64,000 nucleotides of DNA from Camillea tinctor (Eukaryota; Ascomycota; Sordariomycetes; Xylariales; Xylariaceae): positions 186,001-250,000 of the forward strand of contig MU394104.1 in NCBI GenBank assembly GCA_022578605.1, in the 5' to 3' direction. The translations under genes and the position numbers were made by a program. Under the pieces are notes generated by a model, which was given only the letters and a program-made list of their open reading frames with translations, was not told the DNA's origin and searched no databases. Below, one piece after another: positions 47,245-58,340 of the stretch. Position 1 is the stretch's first letter; the number at the start of each line of letters is the position of its first letter.

Positions 47245-47989
47245 AGACACGAGAGAGAGGGGGGGGGGAGGGGTATGTGTGTTCTCATGTAAAGAGACTA
47301 TACTTGCGAATTTATAATAATAGACGAGAGAAGGCAGAGGAGAAATGGTTCATGAATAAGCTAGACATGGAGTTTACAGGATGGGGGATTAGATATCATG
47401 TGCGTGTGTGTTTTTCTTTTCTTTTTATTTTATTGGCATATAGGGTTGGATCATGACATACATGCTAGATTAAGTGAAACTAGCATACAAAGTCTATGGA
47501 GTATAAATGTCACGGCATGGTAGCAAGGGGTTCGGGGTGCTGATGTAGTAGAGTTATAGGAGGATAGAGTGCTGCTGCTTTTATCTCGTTGTTTTTAAAC
47601 CTTGAAATAAAAACCCTTAGGTTTTATCTATGCTTCAATCTACGATGATACCTTTGCATAGTCCAACACATACCATACCTACAGGAGGTAGATATGGGTT
47701 GGATAGGAAGGTAACCTTGTAAAAAGTGACTTACTCACCCCTGATATCTACCAGAAACGGCATAAACATAGATAGAAACGATATACAAGGCTCATAAGCC
47801 CATACACACGCGAGAGAAAAAATATCCATTCCAAGCAGACTGTCATCGGGAATTCTAACCAAGCATAGGTTTTCTGATCATCAGACTTTATACCCCATAC
47901 CCCCTCAAACTATTCATCTCCTCTCTCCCTTACATTCTACCTCACCCCTCCATCATTCCCCTTCTCTCTCTCTCTCTCACCCCACATCT
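47245..47989. other. Convergent 3' spacer between the oxygenase-like gene and the nucleoside hydrolase
   Basis: About 750 bp with G and T homopolymers and a CT tract (about 47962-47979). No gene is evident. Confidence 0.5.
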
Positions 47990-49615
47990 TCAAGCCTCCC
48001 CCTCCCCCTCCCTCTCATTCGCCTCATCCGCGCGCCGACAGCAGTCCTCGATCACGCGCCAGAACATGGGGATGTCGAGCCCGCGGGGGATGCGCACGCC
48101 CTCGGTTCCAGGGGGCAGCGGCTTCGCGATGGTGCGCCCCGTCTGCGCGCCCGCTTGCGCCTCCGCCAGCGTGCCCTCCGTGACGACCTGCACGGCGAAG
48201 CGCTCGCGCCCACTCGCGCCGGATGACGACGGCGGGTAGTCGTAGAACGGGATCTCGTGCTCGGTGCCCGTGAGCACGGCGGCGACGGCGAGGGGGTCGT
48301 GCAGGGGCGGGCCGGCGGTGATGCCGAATACGTCGCTGGGGGAAGAGAGACAGGATCAGCTTGGTTTATTTGAAAAAAAAAAATTAAAAAAAATGATGTG
48401 TGCTTCTATCCCAGGCTTCCTTGGATAGGGGGTAAAGACTAAAGGGGGTATGAAGATTGGGGTGGGTATGGAGGGAAACACTCACCGGTAGGTCGCCGCG
48501 AAGAAGTTCACCAGCTCGACGAGCATAGTCCGCAGCTTAGTCTTACCCTCCTTCTTTTTTTCCTTCTCACCCCCTCCTCCAGGGCCGTGCAGCAGCATGT
48601 CCTGGACCTCGGCGGTGGCGAGCACGAGGTGAGTAAGGTCGAGCGGGACGAGCGTGGTCTTGGCGGCGAGCACGGGGTTGTCGAAGATGGAGGCGGCGGC
48701 CTCGGGGTCGATCAGGATGTTGAACTCGGCCCAGGGGGTGTAGTTGCCGATGCGCTCGACGTCGTCGACCTTGCCCATGACCGCGGACGTGAAGCCCCCG
48801 CCGATGGACCCGCCCATGATGCTCACGCCCCGCACGTGCGCCGCCAGGTCCGGATGCTCGAGGAACAGCCTGCCGACGTTGGTGACGGCGCCCGTGGCGA
48901 CGACCCAAGCAGTCCCAGGCTCAGTGGCCTTCAGGGCGGCGGCCATGGCGTCGACGGCCGACGTCGTGGTATCAGGTGCGCTAAGCGGCTTCGGCAGCAG
49001 GTCCGTCCCGTCGAGCCCGGACTCGCCGTGGATGGCGGTGGCGTGGATGGGTTCACGTTTCATAGGCCGCGCAGCCCCGGGATACACGGTCACATCCCTG
49101 TGTTTGCCGATGGCCGCGAGTATCGACAGCGCATTGTTAGTTGTGTTGTCTAGCGAGGCGTTGCCGTGCACGGTGCTTATACCCAGCAGCTTGATGCCCG
49201 GGTGGTGAGCGGCGAGCAGGATGGCAAAGACGTCCTAGATTCGAGAGTTGCCGCATTAGATAAGTGAGGTTTCAACATGGCTACTAACTAGTTCCTTTCT
49301 ATAAATTACCCAGGCTCGGCAGCAGGTTGGTGTGGTTGCGTGGGAGCTGTAGTAAGCACTTGCAGCGTTGCGGTGGGTGTTCTCCGCGCTGCCTCAGCAC
49401 TCGCCGGGCCGAACCCGCGGTCGTTAGTCCAGGTTGGGGTTGAGGTTGGGGTAAAAAGAAGGGTAAGAGTTTATTTATTACATGCAACCCTCAAATATCT
49501 TCCATCGTATACCCAAGTGGTTGCTCTACTAGGAATGGGGTAGCAACAGGGAGTATTTCGGACTTACATCGTGACCCGGATCGCAGTCTAACCACAGTGG
49601 AACTTGTTCGGGCAT
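47990..49615 (-). CDS. Inosine-uridine preferring nucleoside hydrolase (IUNH family)
   Basis: Cleaves the N-glycosidic bond of ribonucleosides in nucleoside salvage; cytosolic. Exons 49615-49568, 49234-48486 and 48335-47990 give 380 aa. Exon 1 has just 16 codons and ends MPEQVPLWLDCDPGHD; after an unusually long 333-bp intron exon 2 starts DVFAILLAAHHPG, rebuilding the calcium and ribose-binding D-x-D-P-G-x-D-D motif. Later elements are ISTVHGNASLDNTTNNA, GAARPM, AIHGESGLDGTDLLP, VATGAVTNVGRLF, IMGGSIG, WAEFNILIDPEAA, and the conserved His region DVFGITAGPPLHDPLAVAAVL in exon 3 (after a 150-bp intron). A GGGGEKEKKKEGK linker is an insertion relative to bacterial enzymes. All metal ligands visible are intact, so it should be active. 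Confidence 0.95.
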
Positions 49616-50460
49616 AGTTACCGCTAATACAGGTAGGGGAGAATGCAAGGGGAAAGAATTAGTTGGGGAATAAGGTTGAACTGAATCTATGAATTTAGAC
49701 AAATCTCAATATATCTAACCTAGGTTAGGTGGGTAGGTAGGTAGGTAGGTAGTAGTTGGAGAAGAGAAGTAAATATTCAGAGGGAGGTATTGCGATGATA
49801 ATGATTAGGGAGAAACCAAATAGAATCGACGGTTGGTTTTGTCATGTGGGACTAAGTACTGCTGCGTGATAAGGCGGCCATATTCGAGTTCCAGTTATTA
49901 ACTCGTAACTTGAACCCAGTGCATCGGCGAAGAAAATAAAACAAACCAAAATAATAAATCAAAAGCAACCTGCTAATCTTACATGCTCCTCAACAACTAC
50001 CATCAATAATGTATGCATAGAACTCATCTATGTTGTATTATGTACTATGTTTGTCATATGTAGTACGGTATTCATAATTCTAACCTAGTAACCTCAATAT
50101 CGATCTAAACTTATATACATAGTATGGACCTCATGTCAATTGGTTGGTTTTCTTATCACAAGCCACTTCAAGAATGTTTAATCTACTTATCTACATAGTA
50201 TGTGAGCGATGCTATACGAATCTAAAGTAAAGTACTTGCCAAGCAACATTAAGATTGAAATACTTATACTAACCTAGGTTAGATGGTCTTGAACTACTAG
50301 GTAGATATTGATTTAACTAAGTACTATGTCACCCGATTAGTCTGTTAATATTGTTAATCGCGTCCTAGGTTGAATCGCATAGGATCCAAATAGGGGTAGG
50401 GGGATATCATTAAGTCTTATTAGTATTTTGTCATGATGCTCAACTTGAACCCGCACGGGT
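49616..50460. other. Spacer between the nucleoside hydrolase promoter and the RED gene end
   Basis: About 850 bp, AT-rich. It contains AACCTAGGTT palindromes near 49708-49717 and 50273-50282 and a (GGTA)n-like stretch at 49729-49751. No gene is seen. Confidence 0.5.
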
Positions 50461-52110
50461 TTAACTAGCAGCCCGCCTCTGTTCCATGATACGCAGAACA
50501 TCTGCTGCGTTATTGCCGTCTCCTTTCCGCTTTTTCGGTCCCCTCTTGCGCTTCGAATTACCGCCTCTGCCTTTCTGACCCTGCTCGTCTCCGTCTTGCC
50601 CCCACTCTGATAGCTTCACTTTCTGTTCTTCAAGGTCTGCCTCATCCTCGAACCTACTCGTGCCGAAGCCCATGTCCATATCTTCTGCATCGCGGTCATC
50701 GTTTTGGAGCATTTTCCTCCGACGCTCTGCCTTGGCTCGTGCTTCCTCGTCATCATCCTCGTCCGCCATCGTGCTGAGAGATGCTATCTTAAGAGATGCT
50801 GCCTTCTTGAATGCTGCTTGTATTGCGGGGTCGGACATGGACGGCGCTTTGAGGGTCTCGGATGATGCGAGCCCTGTCTTAGAATCCTTAAAGTAGTTCC
50901 GCGGCTCTGAGGATGCTTCCGGTCGTGGTGGTGGTGGCATCGCATCTTTGCTAGTGTCTGCTTGTTTCGTCTTGTCTTTAGATTCGTCGTCGCCATCACC
51001 ATCGCCTGAGTCCGAGTCCGAGTCCTCCTCTAGGCCCGCGAGCGGGTCGTAGTCATCACCAACATCATCAAAAATGTTGACGTCCTCATCTTCCGGCTCC
51101 TCTATTTTCGACCTGTAGATTTCCGGAACTTCCATTCCTAGGGGCTTGGCTTTGGGGTCAGGCATCATTAAATCGTTTGCTTTAAGCTCTAGTTCTTCGG
51201 TTTTTTGCACTTTGCGCACCTTGCGCTTTTCGTTGCCATCTTCATCCACGATGATCATAACTTCTCGGCCTTTAGAATCGCGCTCTATCCTTGTGCCCGG
51301 GGTCTTTGGCCCGATCTTCTTGAATCTTGACCCTAATGCAGACTCCTCCTTAGCCTTTGCGGCTTGCTCTCTTGTCGCCTTCATCTCGGCTAAAATCTGG
51401 TCTCTTGTGCGCTTCCTAGATGAATTTACAGGCGCGGTCGATAGTTGACCTTTCTTGGCCGCCTTCTCCTTCTCTACTGCTGTGATATTCTCTTCCTCTA
51501 GTCGCTCGAATTCGTCATCTACATCCTCGACTTTAGACTCTTCTTCTTCTTCTTCTGCCTTGCTATCATCGTCGTATACATTTTCGCCCTTTCGTACTCG
51601 TTCGAGCAGCTTGAAGTCGAGGCCCTTTACGAGATGAGTGCTTGATAGATCGCCTCCCGCAATCTGACTTCTAAGCTTGTCAAATGTCTCCTGGTCGATC
51701 TCTTCGTTCTTCAACGATTCCTCGAGCGCTTTTATTCTGGCAAACCGTTCATCATCGGTATCGGAAACTCGGGACTGTGTGCGATCTGTGTAGCCTTCTG
51801 CGAGTTTGCTACCTTTAGGGGCAAAGGATCGGAACGTCTTCTGTTGCTTGCTGGCTTGGTTTCGCTCAGCTAGTTGTCGCGCAAATTCGGATTTGTTGTT
51901 TAGGCCCGCGACGGAACGCCTGGATGTCATCATATTAGCTATGCGATTGGGCTAGGGAATGCGATTAACTCACGGTGTCATAGGTATGCTGGATTTTTGT
52001 CTCGAACCGAGCGCCGTGGCTCGTGAAGGAGTTGGCGACGCGCCATTCTTGTCTGTTGATGGTTTTGGGGTATTGCCAGAAACAAGACGACGAAACTGTT
52101 CATTATTCAT
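50461..52110 (-). CDS. RED/IK-family spliceosomal protein
   Basis: Homologue of RED (IK cytokine), a component of the activated spliceosome B complex. Exons 52110-51974 and 51919-50461 (54-bp intron, GTGAGT donor) give 531 aa. The N-terminus MNNEQFRRLVSGN leads into SRQKSSIPMTPRRSVAGLNN across the intron. The RED_N core is SEFARQLAERNQASKQQKTF, FAPKGSKLAEGYTDRT and the signature GGDLSSTHLVKGLDFKLLERVR. The rest is highly charged: a Glu-rich coiled coil, an acidic DSDSDSGDGDGDDE stretch and a Lys/Arg-rich C-terminus (KRKRGPKKRKGD) suited to nuclear import. It is divergent from REV1. Confidence 0.93.
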
Positions 52111-52719
52111 CTTCAAGGACAGTGTTTAGGGTTAGGGGGAGAGTGATATTGTCCGTATTGACACTGCTAGATTCCCATAAACCTGCAAGGCTAAGAAACG
52201 ATGGAACTCAGGAACTTTACCTAGGTAGGTACTAGGTACCTACACAGCTAGAAGGCGAGATTGATAGTTAACTGTGGCTAGGTAGGTTTAGATAACTTAT
52301 TACGTTTGTGGCTGAGCTGAGACGGGTGGGGTCAACCGTTGGAAATCAATTAATTTTCATGGACAAGTCACGGGATGACGTGAGTGCCTCCCGCGTCATA
52401 CTACACGCGAACCAGCATTACTAATAAGCTACCTTAGCTTACCCGTTTAAAGTAGGCATTTCTATTATCAGCCTATCTTTCCCATCATTCTAACCTGGTA
52501 ACCTATATGAGTCTTCAGACAAATTTGTCGCCAAATAAGATGTTTTAATCTGCGCAGTTCTATTTCATAGGCATTATTCTTTCTGCCTTTTTATTTTATT
52601 TCTCTTTTTCTCTCCAAGATGATAACTCCACCTCCAACAAGATGAACCCGCGCGTACGAGTCGCAGCAGGAAACCTTTCTAAGACAAAGCGATTTGGCCA
52701 GCGGTGATAATCGTTCACT
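52111..52719. promoter_or_regulatory. Divergent promoter shared by RED and REV1
   Basis: About 610 bp between two start codons. It includes ACCTAGGTAGGTACTAGGTACC (52219-52240), a nested palindromic element, and a pyrimidine-rich stretch about 100 bp before the REV1 ATG. No gene is seen. Confidence 0.5.
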
Positions 52720-55700
52720 ATGGGAGACCGTCTAGAGAAAAACTCCAACGCCGTCCGGAAGCGCATAGAAGGCCATACATTCTCCGACGAGGCCGGAGAA
52801 GAGTATGAGCCTAGCGCATTCGGCGGCTTTCCGGACTACTTCCGCCGCAAGAAGATCAAACTCCAAAACCTAGATTCAGAATTACGAGCCTCTTCGGGAG
52901 AGAAGCCCCAGATATTCAAGGGTGTCGTGGCCCACGTCACCGGCTATACTCAACCACCGCTTCATATTCTCCATCGTGATCTAGTCCAACATGGAGCTGG
53001 TTTCCTCCAGTACTTGGATTCCAAAACCATGGCCACTCACATTATCGCCTCGAGTTTGCCGCCTAAAAAAATGGTAGACTTTAATAAGTACCGGATAGTC
53101 AAACCGGCTTGGGTCACAGACTCGATTGAAGCTGGCAGGCTATTACCGTGGTCAGACTACCGAGTCATCGAGGAGACACCGAGACAGAAGACGCTCAAAC
53201 TAGATAGATCCGGCATCTCTACCCAGTCCAATACACAGGGGTCGCCCCTTGCTAGACAAGGGTACCGTGAGCAAACGGACAAGAGCTTCTATAATAGCCA
53301 ATTTAAGGATAGTCCTGGAGTGAGAAATGAAAGCAGACAAATCGATGATGGTTCACCCACCCTGCAAAGACCAGAGGTGTCAGATAACACTATGCATGAA
53401 AATGGACAAGATGAAATTACCTTGAGCACAAGGTCGCCGTTGAATTCAAACATCCCGCCCCCAAAACCGAGTGACAACCGTATAAGCCCAGATATGTTAC
53501 TTGACTATGAGAACGAGGTGGCGGTACTTGGGGAGGCAGTACCTGAGGATAACAAGACGATGGACGACAAACCTGAACCAGAGCTGCTTCCTGAACAGCG
53601 AAAAGCAATGACCTCTGAGGAGCACAATGCATTCTTGCTCCAAGACCCACGAATGAGGAAGTCTTCAACTGCAAACCCGGATTTCATCCAGCAATACTAC
53701 TCCGAAAGCCGTTTGCATCACTTGTCTACTTGGAAAGCTGAGTTGAAATCAAAAATGCAGAAGTTAGCAGCTGAGAAGGGTCCTCAGGCAAAACCAATGA
53801 AGAGGAAACCTGGCGCACGGCGCTATGTCATGCATGTTGACTTTGATAGTTTCTTCTGCGCAGTTTCTCTGAAGAGCGCCCCCGAATTCATCGACAAGCC
53901 CGCAGTTGTCGCCCATGGCACAGGTACGGGATCAGAAATTGCCAGTTGCAACTATCCAGCGAGAAACTACGGAGTCAAAAACGGCATGTGGATGAAACGA
54001 GCAAAGGAATTATGTCCTGACCTCAAAGTTCTCCCCTATGATTTCCCTGCATATGAAGAGGCGAGCAGATTATTCTACGAATGCATCTTAGAAGTTGGTG
54101 GGGTAGTGCAAAGCGTCAGTATTGATGAAGCTTTGGTAGACGCCACTTCGGTGATTCTTTCTGCTGTTGGATCTGATGGTTCGGGTGTCGACGAGGGAAG
54201 TTTGTGGCGAGAACAGGAAAAAGCTGACCAGATCGCACTGGCCTTACGTGATCGAATTAAGCAAAACACAGGATGTGCCGTATCAGTAGGAATTGGTGGT
54301 AATATCCTCCTAGCAAAAGTTGCGCTTCGGAGAGCCAAGCCAGCAGGACAGCACCAGATCAAGCCAGAAGAAGTCCACACATTTCTTGGGGGATTGAAGG
54401 TTGGTGACCTACCTGGCGTTGCGTATAGTATATCTGGCAAATTGGAAGAGATTGGGATCAAGTACGTAAATGACATCCGACAAACATCTAAGGAGCGCCT
54501 AATCAGCACACTGGGTCCTAAGACAGGAGAACGGCTATGGGACTATGCTCGCGGGATCGATCGAACAGAAGTTGGCGATCAACCTATTCGAAAATCAGTT
54601 TCAGCTGAGGTAAATTGGGGGATTAGGTTTATAAGCCAAGAGGAGGCTGAGGAATTTGTTTACAACTTGTGCAAGGAGCTAGAAAGACGTCTCCTGAACG
54701 AACAGGTTAAAGGTAAACAACTCACCATGAAGATTATGCGAAGGTCTCTAGACGCACCTCTTGATCCCCCAAAACATTTAGGTCACGGAAAATGTGATGT
54801 CTTCAACAAGAGCGTGATGTTTGGGATCGCTACGCATGAGTACGAAGCGCTAGGCAAAGAAGCAGTTTCAATCTTGCGCTCTTATAAGTTTAGCCCTGGA
54901 GATCTTCGTGGGCTGGGTGTCCAATTGACAAAGCTCGAGCCTATCAAGCCCTCGTCATTGGGTCAAGATGGGAGCCAGAAGAAACTCACTTTTGGGAACT
55001 TCCGAACTCCAGGGTCAGCAAAGAAGCCCATGCAAGATCCGATCCAGGACACCGGCGGCCTACAGGCTCCTAGCTCGACATATGGACGAGGCGACGCTGA
55101 AGACCCAATTACAGATGGCCCTTTGACACCACGAAAACCTAAGCCAACCGCTATACACCCAGCATTTGCTATTTCTCGAGCAGGCGATAAAGATGCAAAA
55201 GCCAACACACCTCTCAACATTTCAGGAACCCAATTTATTATGCCCAGTAATCCTGATCCAACAGTTCTTGCAGAACTTCCTCTTGACATTCGAAGCAGGC
55301 TCATGGCCCAGGGTAAAGCCAGTTCAGCACGGCGAGACGAATCACCAGCCGCGAAATCGAGACCACAAAGCCCCGCAATCAATGATATTCCTCCCGAGTT
55401 TGACCCAGAGGTTTTCAATGCTCTTCCAGAGGATATGAAAGCAGAGGTTCTCAACTCCTATAGGCCCCGAAGCAGACAAGCTGGCCGCCCTCAGTCACCA
55501 CGGGGAGACAGATATGGTCAAGCCCCAAAGAAAACGACACCAACAAAGCGTCGTGGTTCCGGACTATTTGCGCGGGCTCGTGAACGACAAGCGGATGCAT
55601 CAGCAAAAATCGTACAAACTAATTTTCTCTTCAAAGAACCGGGAAACGTTGACCAAAACGATATAGAAGAGCTAGACCAAGAATTCCTTGCTGAGCTTCC

Positions 55701-56181
55701 AGAGGAAGTACGCAAGGAAGTCATTGCCGATCACAGGCGGAAGAAAATCCAGCGGTCTGGCTTAGACCTAAATATCGGCCACAAGCGAAATCAAGATACT
55801 GATACCGAGGATATTCTTCCAGGAGGTCAGAAGAAGTTACGGTTTGCTCCTCGGCCCCCTAAGGTTGCCTTTACGAGCGGACAGCTCAAGACGCTGTCTG
55901 AAATCAGAGACATGTTAAAAGTATGGTATAGTGAAACCCAGGACGATGGCCCTCATAGGAGAGATGTGGAAATGTTTGAGAAGTACCTGGTCAAGGTTGT
56001 CCTGGAGGAAAAGGATATGGACAAGGCTGCAAAGCTAGTAAGGTGGTTGGACTTTCTCATTGACGAGGATGAAGCGGAATCTCGAGGCAAAGAGGCCTGG
56101 CAAGGCGCTGTAAAGGGTATTAAGGAAGAAGTGCAGAAGGCAGTGCAATCGCGTGGCTTAGGACTTCTGGATATGGGATAA
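52720..56181 (+). CDS. REV1: DNA repair protein REV1 (Y-family deoxycytidyl transferase)
   Basis: Translesion synthesis polymerase that inserts dCMP opposite abasic sites and scaffolds polymerase zeta. Single exon, 1,153 aa. The BRCT domain spans about residues 62-150 (IFKGVVAHVTGYTQPP to WVTDSIEAGRLLPWSDYR). The polymerase catalytic core begins RRYVMHVDFDSFFCAV with metal ligand D374, and SIDEALVDA supplies D469 and E470. YPARNYGVKNGMWMKRAKELCP is the fingers motif, AVSVGIGGNILLAKVA and GDLPGVAYSISGKL follow. The little finger leads to three ubiquitin-binding (UBM) motifs: LAELPLDIRSRL (about 849), NALPEDMKAEVL (about 901) and LAELPEEVRKEVI (about 991). The C-terminal 100 residues form the helical polymerase-interaction domain. 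Fungal REV1 usually shows two UBMs, so three is slightly unusual. The ATG context is TTCACTATGGG. Confidence 0.97.
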   Translation: MGDRLEKNSNAVRKRIEGHTFSDEAGEEYEPSAFGGFPDYFRRKKIKLQNLDSELRASSGEKPQIFKGVVAHVTGYTQPPLHILHRDLVQHGAGFLQYLDSKTMATHIIASSLPPKKMVDFNKYRIVKPAWVTDSIEAGRLLPWSDYRVIEETPRQKTLKLDRSGISTQSNTQGSPLARQGYREQTDKSFYNSQFKDSPGVRNESRQIDDGSPTLQRPEVSDNTMHENGQDEITLSTRSPLNSNIPPPKPSDNRISPDMLLDYENEVAVLGEAVPEDNKTMDDKPEPELLPEQRKAMTSEEHNAFLLQDPRMRKSSTANPDFIQQYYSESRLHHLSTWKAELKSKMQKLAAEKGPQAKPMKRKPGARRYVMHVDFDSFFCAVSLKSAPEFIDKPAVVAHGTGTGSEIASCNYPARNYGVKNGMWMKRAKELCPDLKVLPYDFPAYEEASRLFYECILEVGGVVQSVSIDEALVDATSVILSAVGSDGSGVDEGSLWREQEKADQIALALRDRIKQNTGCAVSVGIGGNILLAKVALRRAKPAGQHQIKPEEVHTFLGGLKVGDLPGVAYSISGKLEEIGIKYVNDIRQTSKERLISTLGPKTGERLWDYARGIDRTEVGDQPIRKSVSAEVNWGIRFISQEEAEEFVYNLCKELERRLLNEQVKGKQLTMKIMRRSLDAPLDPPKHLGHGKCDVFNKSVMFGIATHEYEALGKEAVSILRSYKFSPGDLRGLGVQLTKLEPIKPSSLGQDGSQKKLTFGNFRTPGSAKKPMQDPIQDTGGLQAPSSTYGRGDAEDPITDGPLTPRKPKPTAIHPAFAISRAGDKDAKANTPLNISGTQFIMPSNPDPTVLAELPLDIRSRLMAQGKASSARRDESPAAKSRPQSPAINDIPPEFDPEVFNALPEDMKAEVLNSYRPRSRQAGRPQSPRGDRYGQAPKKTTPTKRRGSGLFARARERQADASAKIVQTNFLFKEPGNVDQNDIEELDQEFLAELPEEVRKEVIADHRRKKIQRSGLDLNIGHKRNQDTDTEDILPGGQKKLRFAPRPPKVAFTSGQLKTLSEIRDMLKVWYSETQDDGPHRRDVEMFEKYLVKVVLEEKDMDKAAKLVRWLDFLIDEDEAESRGKEAWQGAVKGIKEEVQKAVQSRGLGLLDMG

Positions 56182-56402
56182 AGTTAGATCACTCTTACGA
56201 GCAACGTCGGTTGGTATTGTTAAAATGTCAATTTACGGTAAATCTACAATGTACGTTCTGAAGCGTATCCTTGAACCTTGTATGTGCCTGTCTATCCGTC
56301 TAACTTGGTAAATCCAAATGTCTACTCATCAACGCAAGTCTCTGTAGAACATATACATCCGGACCACAAACATCAATTCATCTACATTGCCTCCCCCTTT
56401 TC

Positions 56403-57112
56403 TCAGAACCCCCTCAAAACCAACCCAACCACAGCCCCTATCCCAACCGAAACCCCCCAAAGCCCCACTCCCCACACAATCCCTCCTCCTCCTCTCCTCA
56501 TCACCGCCACCCCGCTACTCCTTGCCTCCTCAGTGAGGTTATACACGCTCAGCCGCAGCGCGCCACCGCACGCCGTCTCGTTGTCCCCGTCGCACGGGTA
56601 CCCGCAGTCGGCGTCGTCCAGGCGCACGCTCAGGGACGACAGGGCGTCGGCGCACCAGCACTCCCGCGCGTACTCGAGCCCCGCGTACGCGTACCGCCGG
56701 GAGGTGTTGTGGGCGCAGAAGTCGAGGCAGAGGGGCACGGTCACTTGGGGAGGGGAGGAGGGTGGAATGTGAGTTTACGTATTTTACTCTTTCTCTCTCT
56801 CTCTCTCTCTCTCTCTTTTGTGACAACTCTTGGAAGGGAAAAGTTGGGAGAAGAGGGCAGGAAGAAGGAGGGGGAGGGGGGGAATGAGGGAAACGAGATT
56901 GGGTACTTACTGGCATCCGGAAGCGTCTCTTGGATCCCGCCGGACAGCGCGCGCAGCTGCGACGTGCCTGGCAGCTCGGTCGTCTCGTTGTAGCACCCCG
57001 CATAGGTGTACAGGGTACTGTTGTTGAGGATCGAGAGGGCGGGGGTGGGGCTAGGGAGGAGGGCGAGGAGAAGGAAGAAAGATAAAAGTAAGGGGAGGGC
57101 GCGTTGAAGCAT
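56403..57112 (-). CDS. Small secreted/GPI-anchored WSC-domain protein
   Basis: Exons 57112-56911 and 56743-56403 give 180 aa. An N-terminal signal peptide is clear (ALPLLLSFFLLLALL, cleavage near PTPALS). The WSC domain begins YAGCYNETTELPG and continues across the 167-bp intron as MTVPLCLDFCAHNTSRRYAYAGLEYARECWCADAL, then CGYPCDGDNETACGG, with the eight-cysteine pattern of the family. The last 30 residues are hydrophobic (GLWGVSVGIGAVVGLVL) and end close to the stop, consistent with a GPI or membrane anchor. WSC domains bind cell-wall glucans; long members act as wall-stress sensors, but this one has no cytoplasmic tail, so it is more likely a wall-associated protein. The intron contains a (CT)n microsatellite. 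Confidence 0.9.
56792..56816. repeat. (CT)n microsatellite inside the WSC gene intron
   Basis: About 12 CT dinucleotides on the plus strand, GA on the transcribed RNA, lying within the intron 56744-56910. Confidence 0.9.
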
Positions 57113-58340
57113 GGTTGTTGCTTATTTGGCGCTGCTTTTCCCTCGGACCGGGAGGACGAGCCGCTGAGATCGGGCCTCCGGGATGCCGCGGTGAGGTTAT
57201 TATAATATCCCTCCGGTATAGTACGGAGCTCCCGGGGAGCGGGAGCGTTCGCTATGGTTTGCGACAGTATGTCAAACTCTTGTTGTCAAGAAAATTTTAT
57301 CGGCAATGTCCCGTCCACAGTAAATTGGACGGAGGGCTCTTAGCGCCTAACGTGTCGTAGATAGATCTCTTCCCTTAGAATTTCCAAGTTCAGTTTGGCA
57401 AGGCAAGAAACGGCCTCATGAGAGGATAGCTAAGGCGAAAGCAGTCCGGAGTGAATCTCTGTCTGTCTATTCACGATGACGGACTGTGGATCGTAACTAA
57501 AATAAAACAAAAGCAAGAAGGAAATCAAGGAAAGAAATCTAGGGTGTTCTGTCTATTCTAGAGTATTTCATCTTGGCATATCTATTTTCTAGCCTCTTTT
57601 CCTCTCTAGACCATTTCAGCTGAGAAATAGTGGACAGTAATTCGCGATTTCTTCAGGCACCTTTTTGATAGCTGCCAGTCTAAAAGGTCTATGGTCTGCG
57701 AAGCTGATTCGGCGTCCCACGTTGGTGGCGCTGCAAGCTTGTTGGTCTAGAACCTAGATCCAGCCTATTCTGGCTTATTTCTCGTAAAATGGAGAAAAAA
57801 AACACGCCCCTAGCCTGCTTATCTGGGCTATTCAAGAGCGAGTTGGTTACATGTGTGATAAGGAATCTGGTGTTATGCAGGCCTTCTTTCTTTTTTTATT
57901 GGTACGAGCAACTAATTGTTTCTTGCAGGATCAAAGCATGGTAGCGAGCGCTGCACGAGGTGAGACAAGATATCACTTTGACCCAAGATATACTTAATGA
58001 CATGCAGACATGTTCTTTACCGTACCAAGGTACTAGCCAGTAGATAGGTGTGGATATGGATACCAATATCTCACCCAGCTTCCTGTAAGTCAAAATTACC
58101 TTGTGGGCATTCTTACGATCATACTTCTTTTATTGTATGAAATAACAGCCTCACAACTGACTTCTAGGCCAGTTACCGCTAGTTATTTATTTATGTTACC
58201 TACGTTGTCTTGCCTCGCTTCGGTTTGTTCAGCTTATTAAATAGGGGAGACGGGACTAATACGATGTAACATGAGCTATTGTAAACATGTTGGGCTTTAA
58301 TCAGTGTCGTAATTTGTGTTGAGTTCATTGCGTTAGCTCA
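57113..58340. other. Spacer between the WSC gene start and the OCT1 end
   Basis: About 1.2 kb holding the WSC promoter and the OCT1 3' flank. Frames present (for example 57115-57360 plus) lack protein features. Nothing else is seen. Confidence 0.5.

Noticed and set aside
48587..49208. Plus-strand frames of 154 and 188 codons over the nucleoside hydrolase
   Set aside because: Antisense to intact IUNH motifs, no domain, GC-driven.
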